Source: Lomentospora prolificans (lineage: Eukaryota; Ascomycota; Sordariomycetes; Microascales; Microascaceae). From it: a stretch of DNA of 64,000 nt. Of this stretch, positions 47,354 through 61,085 are shown in pieces. Location of the stretch: contig JARFXM010000001.1 in NCBI GenBank assembly GCA_029532625.1, positions 434,001-498,000 on the forward strand, read 5' to 3'. The notes under the pieces are model-generated. The model was given only the letters and a program-made list of their open reading frames with translations. It was not told where the DNA came from and did not search any database. Within the stretch, counting starts at the first letter, position 1; the number at the start of each line of letters is the position of its first letter. Both the position numbers and the translations under genes were made by a program.

Positions 47354-47731
47354 ATTGTCTTTGGATCTCAGTTTATATCTTTCTACGATATTTCAGAAAT
47401 AGAAAGAAAAAAAAAGGGAAAAAGAAAGGCCTGAAAAAATGTACCAGATGGGCTGTGGGGTGGAAAAAGAAGTTCGGGTTTTTTTTTGGTGGGGTGCCGC
47501 TGTACTTGTAACTAGTTGCTCAGAGAGTGGGATATCAATAGTGGGACGACATGCAGAGAGTTCAATGTTCCCACTTCCTGGCTACTGGCTCGGTCAAATC
47601 CATAGATCAAGAGGGACTGGCAGAGAGGATGGGGAGAGGGAAAGAAACCCGGGGTACAAGCAAGAGGGACGGGGCAGTAACGACGAGGATATCAGAGCAT
47701 AAGGTCAGGCAGTGAGAGACAGAGGGCACAG

Positions 47732-47733
47732 AG

Positions 47734-47767
<34 letters not shown>

Positions 47768-47781
47768 AAGAGAAAGAGAGA
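47732..47781 (+). repeat. AG dinucleotide microsatellite
   Basis: About 50 bases dominated by AG units with a few interruptions. Confidence 0.85.
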
Positions 47782-49110
47782 TTCTTGAAGAAGGGGGGAA
47801 TTAAGTGGGTGGGTATGGAGTGCAAGTCCATTACAATGGATCGATCAATTGGGATTAATATTGAATTCTAGATTTTTCTCTCTTCTCTCCACTTCGCTTT
47901 TTCGCGCGCCGCTAAAACGAGAAGGAGCACTGAAGCCGTGATTTTGATTGTGCGCTGGCGTGGTCGATACGTATCCGTACTTTTGGCAGGCTTAAAACTC
48001 GAAGAGCATTGGATGCTGCTTGGATCCACAGCCAAAGACCCTTCCCATGTAGATCGATGTTGCCATTGAATCCATTCCTTTCCAACCTTCGTCGTCGTCG
48101 GCATTGGCTGGCCAGCATTGGTGCGCTCCTTTTGCTCGCCTCCACCCCCACAGACAGGCCCAAAAACGAACCGGGGGGATCTCCAAACCGGTGTTACTCT
48201 AATAATATCTTACCCCAAACCCATCACCGACACCAAGAGGGGCTACCAGCCAGCTACCAGCCCTGTCACGAGGCAGGCCATTGATGCTTTTTTGGCCTGT
48301 GTATTCTGTCTTCTGTGGTCTGGCTGGCTTTCTACGTCTTGTGCCGCCAATACCGAATACCCCGTCTCCCACTGCCCCTCTTCGCCAGCCATGGTCGGTG
48401 ACCTGTTCTCCAGATCGGCGCCACATGGAGAGCAGGAAACGCGCAAGTCTGGTTCGTTGGATACGACCTCGTCCCCTCCGTCATCATTCCGATAGCACCT
48501 CCCAACTTTTTTTTTTTGTCTTTGCTGCGCGGGGATTGATTGGATGGGTATGGACCGACTCCAGATCCAAATCCACCCTCTCATCGTTTGCATTGTTCCC
48601 GTTGCCAAAGGAAACAAACTCTCGCTCCCTTTCATTCGTCTCGTTTTCGTTGCCACCACCGCCCAGTCTCTGATTGATCCCGTCTCGGTGTAATGTGGGC
48701 CTACATTAGCCCGACCTTTCCCAAGACAAAGTAGTAATATTATCGATGAACTGCTACAAGTAGTACCTTGTTTACCGCCAGAATCCCCTTCGGCCGAACT
48801 AACCCATTCCCTTAAATCTCCCCGCCACTTGACTGTCCAACATCAACCCATCAGCACCTCCGACTAGTACGTTCTAGGAGAATCGCCGCCCCGGCCCCGT
48901 TACCCCCCATCCAATGGCACCTCAGGGCCATCCCGATTCGCTTCTCCATTGGGAAAGTCGTCGTGCTCACGACGGGAAGGAGAAAAGAAAAAAAAAAAAG
49001 TTCAGTTTCCTTTCCTTGCCCGCTTCGGTTTCTTCGTTAGACACTACTCGCGTGGTTGGAAATGCGCGAGCCGAATGTTGGCCTTGGCTCTTGGAAAACA
49101 TAATCCACAG

Positions 49111-49158
49111 ACACACACACACTCTCTCTCTCCCTCTCACATGCACATGCACATGCAC
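49111..49158 (+). repeat. Compound microsatellite (AC, TC, then ACATGC)
   Basis: Six AC units, a TC run, then three units of ACATGC. Confidence 0.85.
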
Positions 49159-50448
49159 GCCCATATCCCTGCATCGTCAAAGTCACGTTACGTGCATATT
49201 TTTTTTTTTCTTTTTTGTTTTATTCTCCGTCCGAGGTCTCTCTCTCATCAGTATCTTTGTAGGGCGATCAGCGGTAATAAGTCCATCTTTGCTTGACCCC
49301 GATTCGTTCGCCGTCATACAATGGGACCTTTTGGAATTCCCCAGTTTGCAGTAGGCCAAGATCTACTGGAAAACACATTTGATGAAAACACTGAGAAAAA
49401 GGATGTGCATTTCGCCGGGATAATCATTCTGCCATCTACCTTCCTCCATTCCCCTTTGTTCGAATACAAGTAAGCATTTTACAGCGACCAAAGACGTCGC
49501 AAGCCCGCCTTCTTTTCGGCGTCCACAGCTCTGTGCCCGGCCACCGTCGGCTGTGCTGTCCGGCCTCAATCCCGGTGCCAGGGGGGATCGGAGATTAGAA
49601 CTTGCAAAGGCTTAACGGAAGAAAAGAAGAAAAAGCTTGGTTTACCGAGAATGGACGAGCCAAGTTTTGTTTTTCTTTTTTTCTTCTCTTTTTTCTTGGC
49701 TGCGAGGGATGGTACCGCTTTTATGGGTCAACATCATCAATATCCTCCGCCCATCAACACTAGCGATTGTACTTTCCCGCTCATTGATTCTTTTCGAGGC
49801 AAAGATTTTCTCCATCTGCTATTATTATGATCACCGTGGAGAAACGGCCCGGCCCTTCGATTCCTCCTCGATATACTTCGTATTCATAACCCTTTTTACC
49901 CATCAAGGAAAAGCGCTGAATCACTGCCCGCACCCAAGATCCAAGACACAGCCCTACACCGGAACAAGTAGCACACTTGCCGTCCCCATTTACTTGCTTG
50001 AGGAAGGAATTCTATGGCAGCTTCGTCTTGTGTAGAAGCGTAAGCATCCATACGTACGTGAACCAGCGTGTGGGTATGAGATAGGTGGTCCGAAGCCTTG
50101 ACGCAACTTATCAATCCCTAATATCCCCGGGCCTTTGTCTATCACGCGGAGGGCAACAGAGCCGTGGACCCCTTTCCACCACGACGTGGCTGCGAATGCC
50201 CATCTCACCAACAGTCTAAGCCGGAGGTCTATAGAATAAAGGCTGGTCGATGTGGAGCTCACACAGTCGCATCATCATACTAGAGAGAGTCCAATAGTTC
50301 TGTTGGGCCATAGTCCTGTCGATAACATGGTTCTTTACGTACTATCATCTCGTCGTGTTGTTTCTTTGCAGTCTTCACCTTCAGCAGGATTGTTTGATAT
50401 TAATGGAGGCCATCGTACACACATCGAATCCCGCATCCCCCGTCCCAC

Positions 50449-51219
50449 ATGAGTGGTCACACCCAGCTCTTCTCCAAGCTCCTCGTCGTAGTTGGCACCA
50501 GAGCTCCAAACAAAGCCCTGGAATCCCATCCCCCCCCGGCGCCATGTGCAGAGACCTCAAAGAACACCTCGGCCAAACACCACACCTCGCATAGTCCAGA
50601 AGCAACTGCAATGTTTTTGAGCTTTCCCCACTCTCCAGCCCACAATAAGCCGACAAGACCCCTACAAGATATCCCAGGCGAACAATTCCTTTTTCCCTCA
50701 CTTTTCGTCAACGACCTCACAAGCTCCGAGGCCGCGCAAGCCCTCTTTCAACGACGCGCTAGAATACCGCCTCCCAATCAGTGTTGTCAGACTCGAGATT
50801 TCCAAGGAAGCTCGCAAATCAAATCTGGCTCGCCCGACAGCTTCAAAGTACAGACATGCAGCGCGGCCGCCTCACCGTGCTGTCTGTCCTCCCGCAGGTT
50901 TGCCTTGTTTGACCGGCTGGATACTGTGTTGTGTGACTGGTCGGATCTGGGGCTGAAACCAGAGCAACCATGGAGACCTTTGCGGCATCTCGAGAGGAAC
51001 CACTCGCGACACACTGGGCCCTGTGAGCGAATTGATCTTACGAGAACCAAATGGGTAGTTAGTCCGCAATACTCTTGGCCGGGCCTTGCTTTTGAAGATC
51101 TGATGCAACTCGTCAGGCAAAACCCAACAGTGGCGAGATTATGGACGAAGAACGAACAAGCATCATGGTGCATATTCCCTTTAACGCCGTTCCTATATCT
51201 ATCATACACATGCCGGTGA
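50449..51219 (+). other. Unassigned 256-codon open frame
   Basis: The longest uninterrupted frame in this intergenic stretch. Its predicted product is rich in Ser, Pro and Arg, with no signal peptide, membrane segment or recognisable domain. Large minus-strand frames overlap it (for example 50787-51209), which argues that the openness is compositional. It could be a lineage-specific gene, but I cannot support that from the sequence. Confidence 0.15.
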
Positions 51220-52012
51220 CTGTCCAGTCCCTATGCATCCGAAACGGTCTGAGTACATCACTTTGGACCATAACGAGGCCAACAGGGCTTGAAACACGCC
51301 CCAGTACATCACTGTCCTTTCATACTGCTCAAGAGATAACCTTCCGAAGCCGAAAGCTTATAAGCTGACTACAACATCCTGCCCACCAAAACGCAGCACC
51401 AAAAAGAATCAAAATGGCCTCTCCAGATCCGGTTGAGTCGTTGAGTACCTGTGTCCTCACCGTGGCCTCTAAGCCTCTACAGGCTGGACGTGAGGTTCCC
51501 CACACGGTCCCGGCACCAACAGAAATAAAGGCTTGGAAAATGATAAAACGGGAAATAGAGTAAAGAAAAAAGAATCGAAATCGACGAAAGAAAGGGGGTA
51601 TAAGTGTCAAGACTATGAGTCACAAAAATGACTTGGGGAACAAGAGATAAGAGAAAAAGGGCGAATGCGCTGTCCACTGTCCTTCTCGGACGTCCGCGGT
51701 TGACGCAGATGTCGGTAGAGTGAAGGCAACACGTTGTCGTACAATTACAACCGAAAAGCGTCGAAGGGATAGATACCCATCGCGAATACCTTGTCTGGCG
51801 TGTAACAGAGTGAAATCGTCGTGGTGATATCTTCTCAATACCACATGTATGGTCGCTGAATCATGTAATGCGTTTGAAAACAATAAAAGGAAAAACCGTA
51901 GATGTTTGATCCGAGTTCATTTTATCGACTCCAGCATACCAAATCCATCAAACCCTGGCGTCCTAAAACATCGGCCGTATACCGTCAGGCCGTCATCTGC
52001 TATGCTATTCGT

Positions 52013-54609
52013 TTAGACGCCACCGCCCATAAAGGCAGCGAGGTCGTCTAGCTCCATGAGCTGGCGCTCAAAGGCCGAGCAGAGTTCTGAAGCGGTCATG
52101 TCGGCAGGCGGTTCGGCTTCTACCTTTGGCTGCACGGCCACGGTGGCAACTGCTGCTGCAGCGGCGGCGGCCGCCGCCGCGGTAGCGGCAGCAGAGTCGG
52201 AATGGGCACCACTAGGCGGAGGGGTGCCAGTAGCAGGGGTCGCGGATCCGCCGCCGTTAATCGTAGTGAACCCAGACTTACGGGGCATGGGAGGCTCACT
52301 ATCGCCTCGCGCACTTCCGCCGACCGAGTTGTTGTTGGTAGTAATAGCGGCGTCGGCATCGCCGGTGTCCATAGCGCTGTCAGCGTTCGAAGCAGCCTCG
52401 TCCTTAACCGAGACAGGAGTACGCTCTTGGGCGACAGTGCCGATGGCTGGGGGTCCAGGAGTCTGAGACGACTCGGTCTTCAGTACGCGCTGCATGACGC
52501 TGAGATGGCGGAGCCAGGGGCTGATGAGTGGCCAGATCTCGACGCTCTCTTCCATGAGGTGTAGTCCGTCCTTCACGATGACGCCGGCTGTCTCAACAGA
52601 GGTTGGTGGGGTGAGTCCCTTAAGCGACAGGTACGCGATCGTGGCGCTGGCGGTGAATGCGGAGAATAACATGAAGAGTGGGTAGCAGACAACCGAGTCT
52701 TTATCGGATCCCTGCTCGAGTGCTACAAGCAGAGCGGTGGTGCTGTGGCACGACGCCATGAGTCTGTCGACAATCTCATGGCAAAGAGGAGTGTGTTTGA
52801 ACTCATCGATGTTGACCCCTTCGGTGGTGACCGAGTGCAGTAGTCGGCGGCGGTGGAGGAAGATGGTAGCACAGTGAAGAATGCAGTGGAGCATGGCGAA
52901 GGTGATACCCGAGCCCATTGTGATGTGCAAATTGACTTGGCCGGGCTTGTCGATGAACTGCATCGGCAGAGAAGCCCTTAGCTGCTCAATCGAGCTCATC
53001 AAGGAGGCACAGGCATCGGCGTTGAAGTTTTGCATGGAGCTCGTGAGCATCTGGACCACGTCACGCCAAATGGTGGTGGCGAGAACGATATGGCCGAACT
53101 CTCCGATATCTCCAGTTTGAGTGCCAGCGGGCAGGCCGAGAGGGTCGTGGAGCATGAGGGTCTTGACATAGACAGCATTGCCAAAGGCAAAATTCATGTC
53201 CGAGCAGGGTAGAGGTACGCCGGCATAATCGCCAGGGGACAGGGAGGGGTATCGGCCCGGGGTGCTCGCCAACAAGCAGTCGAGGATGTAGATGAGCCAC
53301 AGGGTACGGCGCCAAGACTCGTCCTTAAGGAATCGTTCGGCCTCCGGTTGGGCGTGGTGGCTGTTGAGGATTCGGTGCATTTGCATCATTCGGACGGCTT
53401 GACCAAGATAGATATAGGCTCGGACGGCATTGCGCGAACCCCATTCATGGATGACAATCAGGCACAAGGCCTGAATGTCGGAAAGAGAAGGGTGGTCAAG
53501 GGACTCGTTGATGCGGGCCATGGCCTTGCTGGCGAAGTGCTCGGCGGCAGCCGTCGCACCGTTTTGGCCACCATATCGGCGGATGATGGCCGGTGAGCTC
53601 CTGGAAACGGAATTGAATATTAGCATAACTGTCACGTGATGGTATAATTACGGAAGTGGCGACCGGCGAAAAAAAGTGGAAGGCCGGTGTGGGGGGGGGG
53701 GGGACCACCAAGTCGGCCAGAGGAGCCAACGCTCTGGAGACAGTGCCACGCTAGGCAGCACCCAGCAAGCGCGCCAAGAAGCCAGTCGCGAAATAACGGG
53801 AATGAAAAGTGGTCGATGGACAAGACCTACCGCGATGCACAGCACAAAAGTGCGTAAACCAGGGACAGATCAAGCGTAAAAGTCTTCATCTGCTGAATGA
53901 AAGATGGCTTGTGGAAGGCGACACAGGCCGGGAAGGACTTGGAGAGGATCCGTTCGCATTCCTGCATCAACTCAGGTCCAATCCTATCGACATGTTAGCG
54001 TCCCTCATTCTCGTAAAAAGAGACCGATGCAATCAGTGCTCGCGACGGAAGGAGCCAATCTCAAAGAATAATGACATTTATTGGCTGCGTCGTCGGCGAA
54101 AACAAACGGCGAAACCACTAAGGAAACGCAGATGAGATGCGGTGATGTGATGCGAAGACGGCGCAGCGACGAGTCATTTGGACACCATGCGCGTTGCTCA
54201 GGAATGGAAGCGCGGAGGGAGCAGTCTACTGCGGGGCCTCGTACATGATGTTTGGACAAGGACAACAGAGACGGGGACGAGTAAAAAAAGGATCAACATA
54301 CTTTTCGGTGTTGTTGGGAGCCCCTCGAGAAGGAAGTGCGCCAGGAAGTGCACTTCGAGTATCAGCCGAAGCGCCCGATCCAGGGAGACTATCGCGAGCA
54401 GGACGAGTCTGGCCAGCGCGAGACGGGGTTTGGCCATGCATGTGAGCGTTGGACTCAGAAGGAAGATAACAATCATGCATTCCCTTTGCGCAGTTTCGGC
54501 AAGGAGCGCGTCCATTTTCGTAGACACACTTGGTTTTGCCCTTTCGGCAGCGCACACAGGCACCACCGGCCCTTAGGGCAGTCTGGCGCACGGCGCCAGA
54601 GGAAGACAT
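52013..54609 (-). CDS. Zn2Cys6 (fungal binuclear zinc cluster) transcription factor with fungal-specific TF domain
   Basis: A nuclear DNA-binding regulator; the target pathway is unknown. Exons 54609-54302, 53983-53831 and 53600-52013 give 682 residues. The zinc cluster is C18-x2-C21-x6-C28-x8-C37-x2-C40-x6-C47 (ACVRCRKGKTKC ... APCRNCAKGMHDC). After a disordered linker the second exon starts IGPELMQECERILSKSFP. The middle homology region contains SSPAIIRRYGGQNG, DIQALCLIVIHEWGSRNA and AYIYLGQAVRMMQMHRIL, typical of the fungal_trans domain. Near the C-terminus there is a polyalanine tract coded by mixed GCN codons, then an acidic, possibly activating end (MELDDLAAFMGGGV). The introns (318 and 230 bp) are longer than others in the window, and the second contains a G13/C13 run; a small extra exon in either cannot be excluded. 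Confidence 0.88.
53691..53703 (+). repeat. Poly-G tract (13 G) inside intron 2 of the transcription-factor gene
   Basis: Uninterrupted G-run; C13 in the sense direction of the gene. Confidence 0.9.
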
Positions 54610-57600
54610 GATTGTCCGGAAAGAGTTGGTCGTGGATGTCGCTTGATGGGTGTCGGTAGGAGGTGAGCGCGTGCCTGATGGCTCAGCGACAGAAGGAAAA
54701 AAAAAAAAAAAGGATTGGAGACGGCCGTGACCGAGATCTCTATTATAGAGGATGTAGTATGAGGGGAGGATTGTCGCTCTTGCGCAGGTCCTTACTATTC
54801 TTTTATTTTTTTCAGGATGCGAAGTGTGGTGTTGTGTGGATGGAGAAAATAGAGGAGAGGGTTTTTTTTCTGCGTGTGGACTAAGGGAAAGGAGAGAGAA
54901 AAGGGAGACACGGAGGGGACGGCCGGGGCGGCTCTGGTGATTTGGCTGCTGAGAAAAATGGGAAAGGCTGAAACCAGGTAGCTAAAGGAGGAAAGGAAGG
55001 AAAGGGCGGAAGGGTTTTCGGGGGAGGTGGGCTGTTTGGTGAGGCGCAAAATCGGCTTTCTGGCTCCCTCTGTCCCTTTTTGGATCTGGGGTCGGCCGGC
55101 CGAAACGTGGAATCTTGCCCGGGGCGGGGGTGCCTGAGGAAGCCAAAAAAGAAAATGGGCCAAGATTAAACCCGCGATCGCTCTTTCCCAATGACTTATC
55201 CGTAGCGTAAACGCGGGCCTCGGACGGAGCGGAGTAAGCGCGATGGGCGTAATGGAGACACAAAGTGGATTAAATTTGTTGAAAGGCGAAAAAGAGGGTT
55301 CGAAGCCCGACTTTTCTTGCCCAGCACACCCGAAACCCTTGAATATAGTGGTGACCAGGACCGTTCAGGAAGCCCCGAGCAGGCGCGGGATCTCTGGACT
55401 GGTGGAGTCTTGGCAGTCGTCAAAATCGGACGTGCGTCGGCAACGGCTATCCGACCATGGGACGCGTTAACTTCCTTGCGATGGTGGAATAACAGGATTA
55501 ACAAGAAGGAAGAAAACCTTCCTGGACAAAATGTTTGTGTGAGCCGAGGGTAGGGCTGTGGTGAAGAAGAGGATACTGATACGTTGGTGGATGATGCGAG
55601 GGTTCGGAGCCAAGATGGTCCAGGCTTCGGGGTGAGGCAAGGGGAAGGAGGCATGGACTGAGGGTCGACGAAGGGGGAAAGTGGAAGGGGTGGGCGAGGC
55701 CAAGGTACGCGCTGGGGATACGGAATCGCGGGCTGGGCGGGCAATTCAAAAATGGGTTAACGGCCAATCTCGGGCGGCACGGTCGGGGGGTGGGTGGTGA
55801 ATGTGAATGAGGGAGAACAAAGACAGCTTGCTGGTACCAGTGTCCAGTACGAGCACATGCCCATAGGCCTGTTGAGTCCATTTGGGGGGCGGGGGCTGCA
55901 ACCATTGATGACCAGCTGGCTCTCCAGCCAGTAACAGAAGCAACAGCAGGCTCTAGTGGTACAACTAAACTATGGAGCGCTCCAGGTCCGAATGCCTTCC
56001 TTCGAAAATGCCGCAACGGGCCTTGGCTACGTCCAAAGATTCAAGAACCACTACAGTAGAGACTAGCAACTGCAGCAATGGCAGAAGACATAAAATCATC
56101 ACTTGGATTGTATCGCAGATTCCTTTGCTCCGCTGTGAACTATTGACTGGGGTGTTTGATTTGAAGTCTGTGACGGACGGGATGGGCAAGACGGGTGGGC
56201 AACAGCAAACGACCGGCGGACGCAAGACTTTGAGCCACCAAGGATGGTGAAGCCCGGACGGATCGGATGTTGTTGCCGGAGAGAAATGCCCCCAGGCCCA
56301 AGTCGCCTCAGCAAATGTCGCGGAGGTACGAGCTTTTCGTGATTTGCTGTCAGCGCACGCCACAACCTTCCATCCTAATTTCCCCCAATGTACACGATCG
56401 CAGACCAGCTCCCGGCGCAGACATGACACCTTTTAATACACTTAAAAAAAAAAAAAAAAAAAAAAAAGGGAATAAAATTTCCGACAAGGCTGGGAGAATC
56501 TACGGCCATCTATGCAGGTATAGAAAATATAATTGCTGTGGCTGTAAAGTCGCCCATTGATTCAATTTTCCAGCCCGGCGGATTTCATGGTACATTGAAA
56601 TGTCTAGTTATGGACGCCGACTGGTGTGGCTGGAATCTCGGGGCAGTGTGAATCTAACTTCCCGGTGCGTCAGAGCTGAGATGGGCGAAGCCAGCACGGC
56701 GAGATGTGGAAGGCTCCCCTCCCGTGGAGACTATGGTAATCCCGCTTTCTCGGTCCCGTCCCCAAGCGCGCCTTCCTTCACTAACTAGAAAGTCCCTCAA
56801 CCCATGTGAACCAGGGTTATGCTCGTGACAGCACACGAGAAAATGGAACACATGTACCTAACTCAGCCCTTCCTCCTTGACGACCTTCACTCTTTGGTTT
56901 TCGAAATGTAGCGATATTGCATCCGTTGCTACAAATTGAGATTCACCATCTTTTTGGTTTAGAATCGTGCGTCGTGAGCACGGGTCTGTCCAGCTGCTTT
57001 ACAATATGGGACCCACAATGCTCCGGCCGAGGCATTCTTTTTGAGTTGGGGGGGCCGTTCCGGCTTCTCGCGAACGTGACCACTTTGAGACCTCGCCCAT
57101 GTGGACACCGACCTTAGCCATCATTTTGCGCCGAGTGGGATGATGGCAGAATGTGCTGGCCTAGACCGGGTACAACCAGCTTGCAGTCACCCCGAAATCC
57201 ACCAAGCAGGGACGGGTTCAGTTGAGTCGATACCGAACCCAGTTTAGCGAAACCTTGGCGGGCCTTCCGACTTAACCCAAACACAGTGTCGAGACATTGG
57301 TGAGGGAACAGCACCGGAAGTATCAGAATGATCTCACCTGGCTAATCCCCAGCAACAATGCGCAGTACTCGGCGATGTTCTGGAGTACTAACGACAGTGC
57401 TCCGTACAGTCCCGTACGGTAAGCCTTTTTTCGTCCCCCACAGCCCTCCAGAGCCTTCTTTAATCACCGACTGTCAATTGTTGGCAGAGAGCGAGTCCGG
57501 CAAGCCAAGCACGAAGGGTCCTGATTTCCCTGCCCCTCCCTGCCGGTCGGCGCCCCTAGCTGGCCAATACCTTCTTTTTTTCCCTCGTCGTTTGCGTCCT

Positions 57601-60600
57601 CTCCTTAATACCGCCTGATCGACAAGGTCATGAACGTCCGAGGCACTATTTCCGTCGTCCCACTCGAGCTCTCCCATCCGCTCTCATCCTCGGGAATTCG
57701 AAGCTTGATTGATTAAAATTCCTGCAGAGAAGTCGTTGTATCCGCTACCCTCGTCGGCTTTCGTGCTTCCGATTTTCAATATGTCCTCATAGTATCTAGT
57801 TATTCTTACAAGGGCTTCTTCTACGGCCCCGACCCGGCCGCTATTCAAGAGACATCATTGCTTACTATCATCCGAACGGGGACATCGTATTTTTTTTTTC
57901 TTATCCGCACCTGGGACCACCGTCGCTTACCGAATGTACCGCCGATCGTTGTCGTTGGCGATTCATTTCCGAGTGAAGGCGAATCATTATTTGAACCCAC
58001 ACTCCTCGGCCCCTAAACGAAGTCGCAGACTGCCTGGCGCGAGAAGGTCAAAAAAGATCTGAGGTAGAAGGGTGGTGGGGGGTGGTTAAGAAAAGATCAA
58101 AGGAAAAAGAGGGAAGGAGATTGACACTCTTGTCTTCGGGCCCCCGAAACCTCGCCCATCTGTTCTCGCCCAAGATTACGGCAGGGCCCCCTTGGCAAAT
58201 GGAAGATCTCCTGCAACGCCAGCATCGCAAGGCCAATTGAGGCCACTTTTAACACCCTTCCCCAATTTTCGTGAGCAGGCTGGGGCACCTTCCCATCTCT
58301 CCTCACTGGCTGTGAAACGGCGGGCCCGCTCTCGCAACCTTCAAGTCGTCGGAAAACACGGTTCCCTGCTCGCCCCGGCGCGGCACAAAAGAGGGCCGGC
58401 GGATCGTCCTAGCTTGGCTCGCATCTGATGCCCACCCAAACGACTGGCCCAGAGGCTAGCAGCATACGTCAGCGGGCAGTGGTACACACCAGAATATTGG
58501 TAACAAACCCGGGGCCCCGGCGTAAAATTGATACAAGAAATGAGGCCATTGTCCTGTGCCGTTTCGGACTCCACAGCTCCGTTTGGTGAAAAGCCGCCCC
58601 GCCACCTGGGCGCTATCCCAGATTCTCTCGGATCTCTGAGAATTATTTCGCCCTTACGATAATCATAAGCCAATATCCCATACTCCTTTTGGAAGCCGAT
58701 AGGTTCAAGCATGTTCTACCCACCTCGACTTTGGAGGGGTCGATCGCCAGCCAAGAGGAGCCCGGGGCGAGCGGCGCATGAGACGGAAACGACGGAGGAT
58801 CACATCTATTTGCTCGGGGAGCATTGACGGGCCAGGTATTACTTTGTGCAAGCTCGCGCAAGCCAACCTCAGCTGCGCAGTGCCAGTGCTATCAGTCCAT
58901 CGTAACCGTGAGATACCCTTTCTTGAAAGTGTAGCATGAGAGTAGATATCCGAATCATCTCCGAGCGCACTGGGCATCATCCAAAGGCCCTTTTGGAGGC
59001 TTCGGACGCTTTGCAAGTGACGTGGTACAAACAACACCCGATACAGCAATCACGGTGTGGAGGCGGGCTCTAGGCACGTCGAATTGGAGGGTACCGAACC
59101 TCTTGCCCCTTGAGCCTCGAAACACCCAAGCCCATCCACACTGGAATTTAAATAGGAACTCCCGACACATTAAAATCCCATTGTAGATTATCGGACCCCA
59201 TTTACAGGCAGCTACATACCTGTATAACTCAATCAGGCATTGATAAGAGCCCGACCTTCCGAGCGAGCCCCCGGCCTTACGGAGGGACGGAACAGGCTCT
59301 CCTCTTTTTTTTTCTCCCTCCTTCTGCCTGCCCGCTATTTGCCTTTCCCGGTCCCAGGCTAAATTTTTTTTTTCGGGGGCCAACATCCCCCCTTTTTTAT
59401 GCCTTACAGACGTACCGGGGAGACACGGAATTTTTTTTTACCATTGCGTACGATTCCCAATTTTGCGGAGAAGGGAAAGTGCGGAGGACCCGAAATTGAA
59501 TTTGCCGGGACGCGAGCCTCTAGCCTCCGAGTGTTGGTCAGGGTCGCAGGTGTGCCAAATGAGAGTGACGGACCGATTTAAATTCTTGAATGGGTTGTGA
59601 GCGGGAGCTCGTTTGGAACACTCTCTCGAGATTCTGTGAAACGCGCACCTTCTGGGAAAAGGGGGTCATGCCTCATTCCACGCGCAAAAGGGAAAGAAAG
59701 AAGTACATGGTCCTTACGAAAGCGCGGAGTGCGCTTTCTGGGAGCTATCATGAGCCCATCTCGAAACATCCCTAACAGATCCTGAGCTGACTGGGATGTG
59801 CCAAAAACCTGAGAAATGTAACATCGGCCTCCTCTGCTGGCTCGAAGAAGTCCAGTATGATTGCTTCCTCGATTCCAGTTTTGACGCCCCGCGTGCCCAA
59901 AATCAATAAATTCGGTTGACAAAAAAAAACACGTATTCCCACCGAACTTTCCTCCCGCCGATGCAACCCTCCATCGTCGAGACTTTCTGGCCGATGGGTT
60001 GGACCCTAGCCCAAACTCATGTCGCAGGGTTGTGTTCGAGCGAATTTTCTACTATTTCTCCTTCTTGTTCATCGAGGCAGGGGTCTTTCTTCCCCGCGGG
60101 AATGAATTAGATGGGATGGAAGTCATTTTGTGGGTGGAATCAATGTGTCAATGTGCTTCCGTTTACGGACGGGGCCAGACGGTTTTGGAGCTGACCGTGT
60201 TTGGGCTAATTTTTGGTACCGTCTTTGTTCCGCAGCGTTTATCGTTCCAGGATGCTCCCAGAACGCGCCTGTTCTTCTCTTCATTCCAACTGCAGAGCTT
60301 GGAGATGGCATTCCTCCAGCTAAAAAAGGGTCCAAAAATATATAGATGGATCGCTTTTTTTCGATGATGGAAAAGAAGAAGGATCGCCTCTTTACCACTC
60401 GCTTCGGAATGGAGCCGAGCTCTAAGATCATGGGTATGCAAGAATTGACCACTGCTACAGTTCGCGATTTAACTGGAAAGCGTATATTTTTTACTGAAAA
60501 TGCTCGAGATCAGGGAAATCCTTTCGGGATTCCTTGAAGAATAGAAATAGGAGGCTCGAGATGAGACTACCTTGCCGCTTAGTAGAGAACGATTTCCTGA

Positions 60601-61085
60601 GCTTCTCTAGCCCTTTTCTCAAGCACCTTAATTCGGGGAGAGTGAAATCACGTCCTCGATTCCGAAAACTCAAATCGCTAGAGTTATGACAAGTCTCCGC
60701 CGTCATATCAGGGTGGACGCGCCTTGTTTCAAGCCCTCTGAGCTTTATGCTAGGTGCAACAAACGGATGAGCTAGTTGCTCGTCGTTCCTCTTCATGCCG
60801 GCTTAAAGGCAAAGCTAGGACCTTGACATTGAAATATGAATCCGTTCTTTCACTCTCATAAATCTTTATAGTCCTCCTTGATGCTAGATCAGTTACGGCA
60901 ACAATGGCCCTCGACCTCCTTTGTCCACTCGCGCGAGCCTCGGTTAGGAACAAGGCATCATCCACTCTATTATCACCCTACTCCTCCACCAAGCTCACCA
61001 TTCACAAGGCGCGTCTCGCAAAAAGCTCCTCGGGCATACTCTAGCATCTACGGAAAGCCACGCAGGCACCACATCAATCTACAAG
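54610..61085. other. Divergent intergenic region of 6.5 kb
   Basis: Flanked by starts of two genes reading outward, so both promoters lie here. It contains A15 at 54697-54711 and A24 at 56444-56467, and several T-runs around 59300-59440. Open frames of up to 182 codons overlap on both strands and are Pro/Ser/Arg-rich without motifs. I see no supportable gene. Confidence 0.4.
56444..56467 (+). repeat. Poly-A tract (24 A)
   Basis: Uninterrupted A-run in intergenic sequence. Confidence 0.9.

Larger units (their letters stand above)
47354..52012. other. Intergenic region between transporter promoter and transcription-factor 3' end
   Basis: The left part is the transporter promoter, read leftward. 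Microsatellites lie at 47732-47781 (AG) and 49111-49158 (AC, TC and CATGCA units). The frame at 50449-51219 is listed separately. I see no other candidate gene, RNA or mobile element. Confidence 0.4.
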
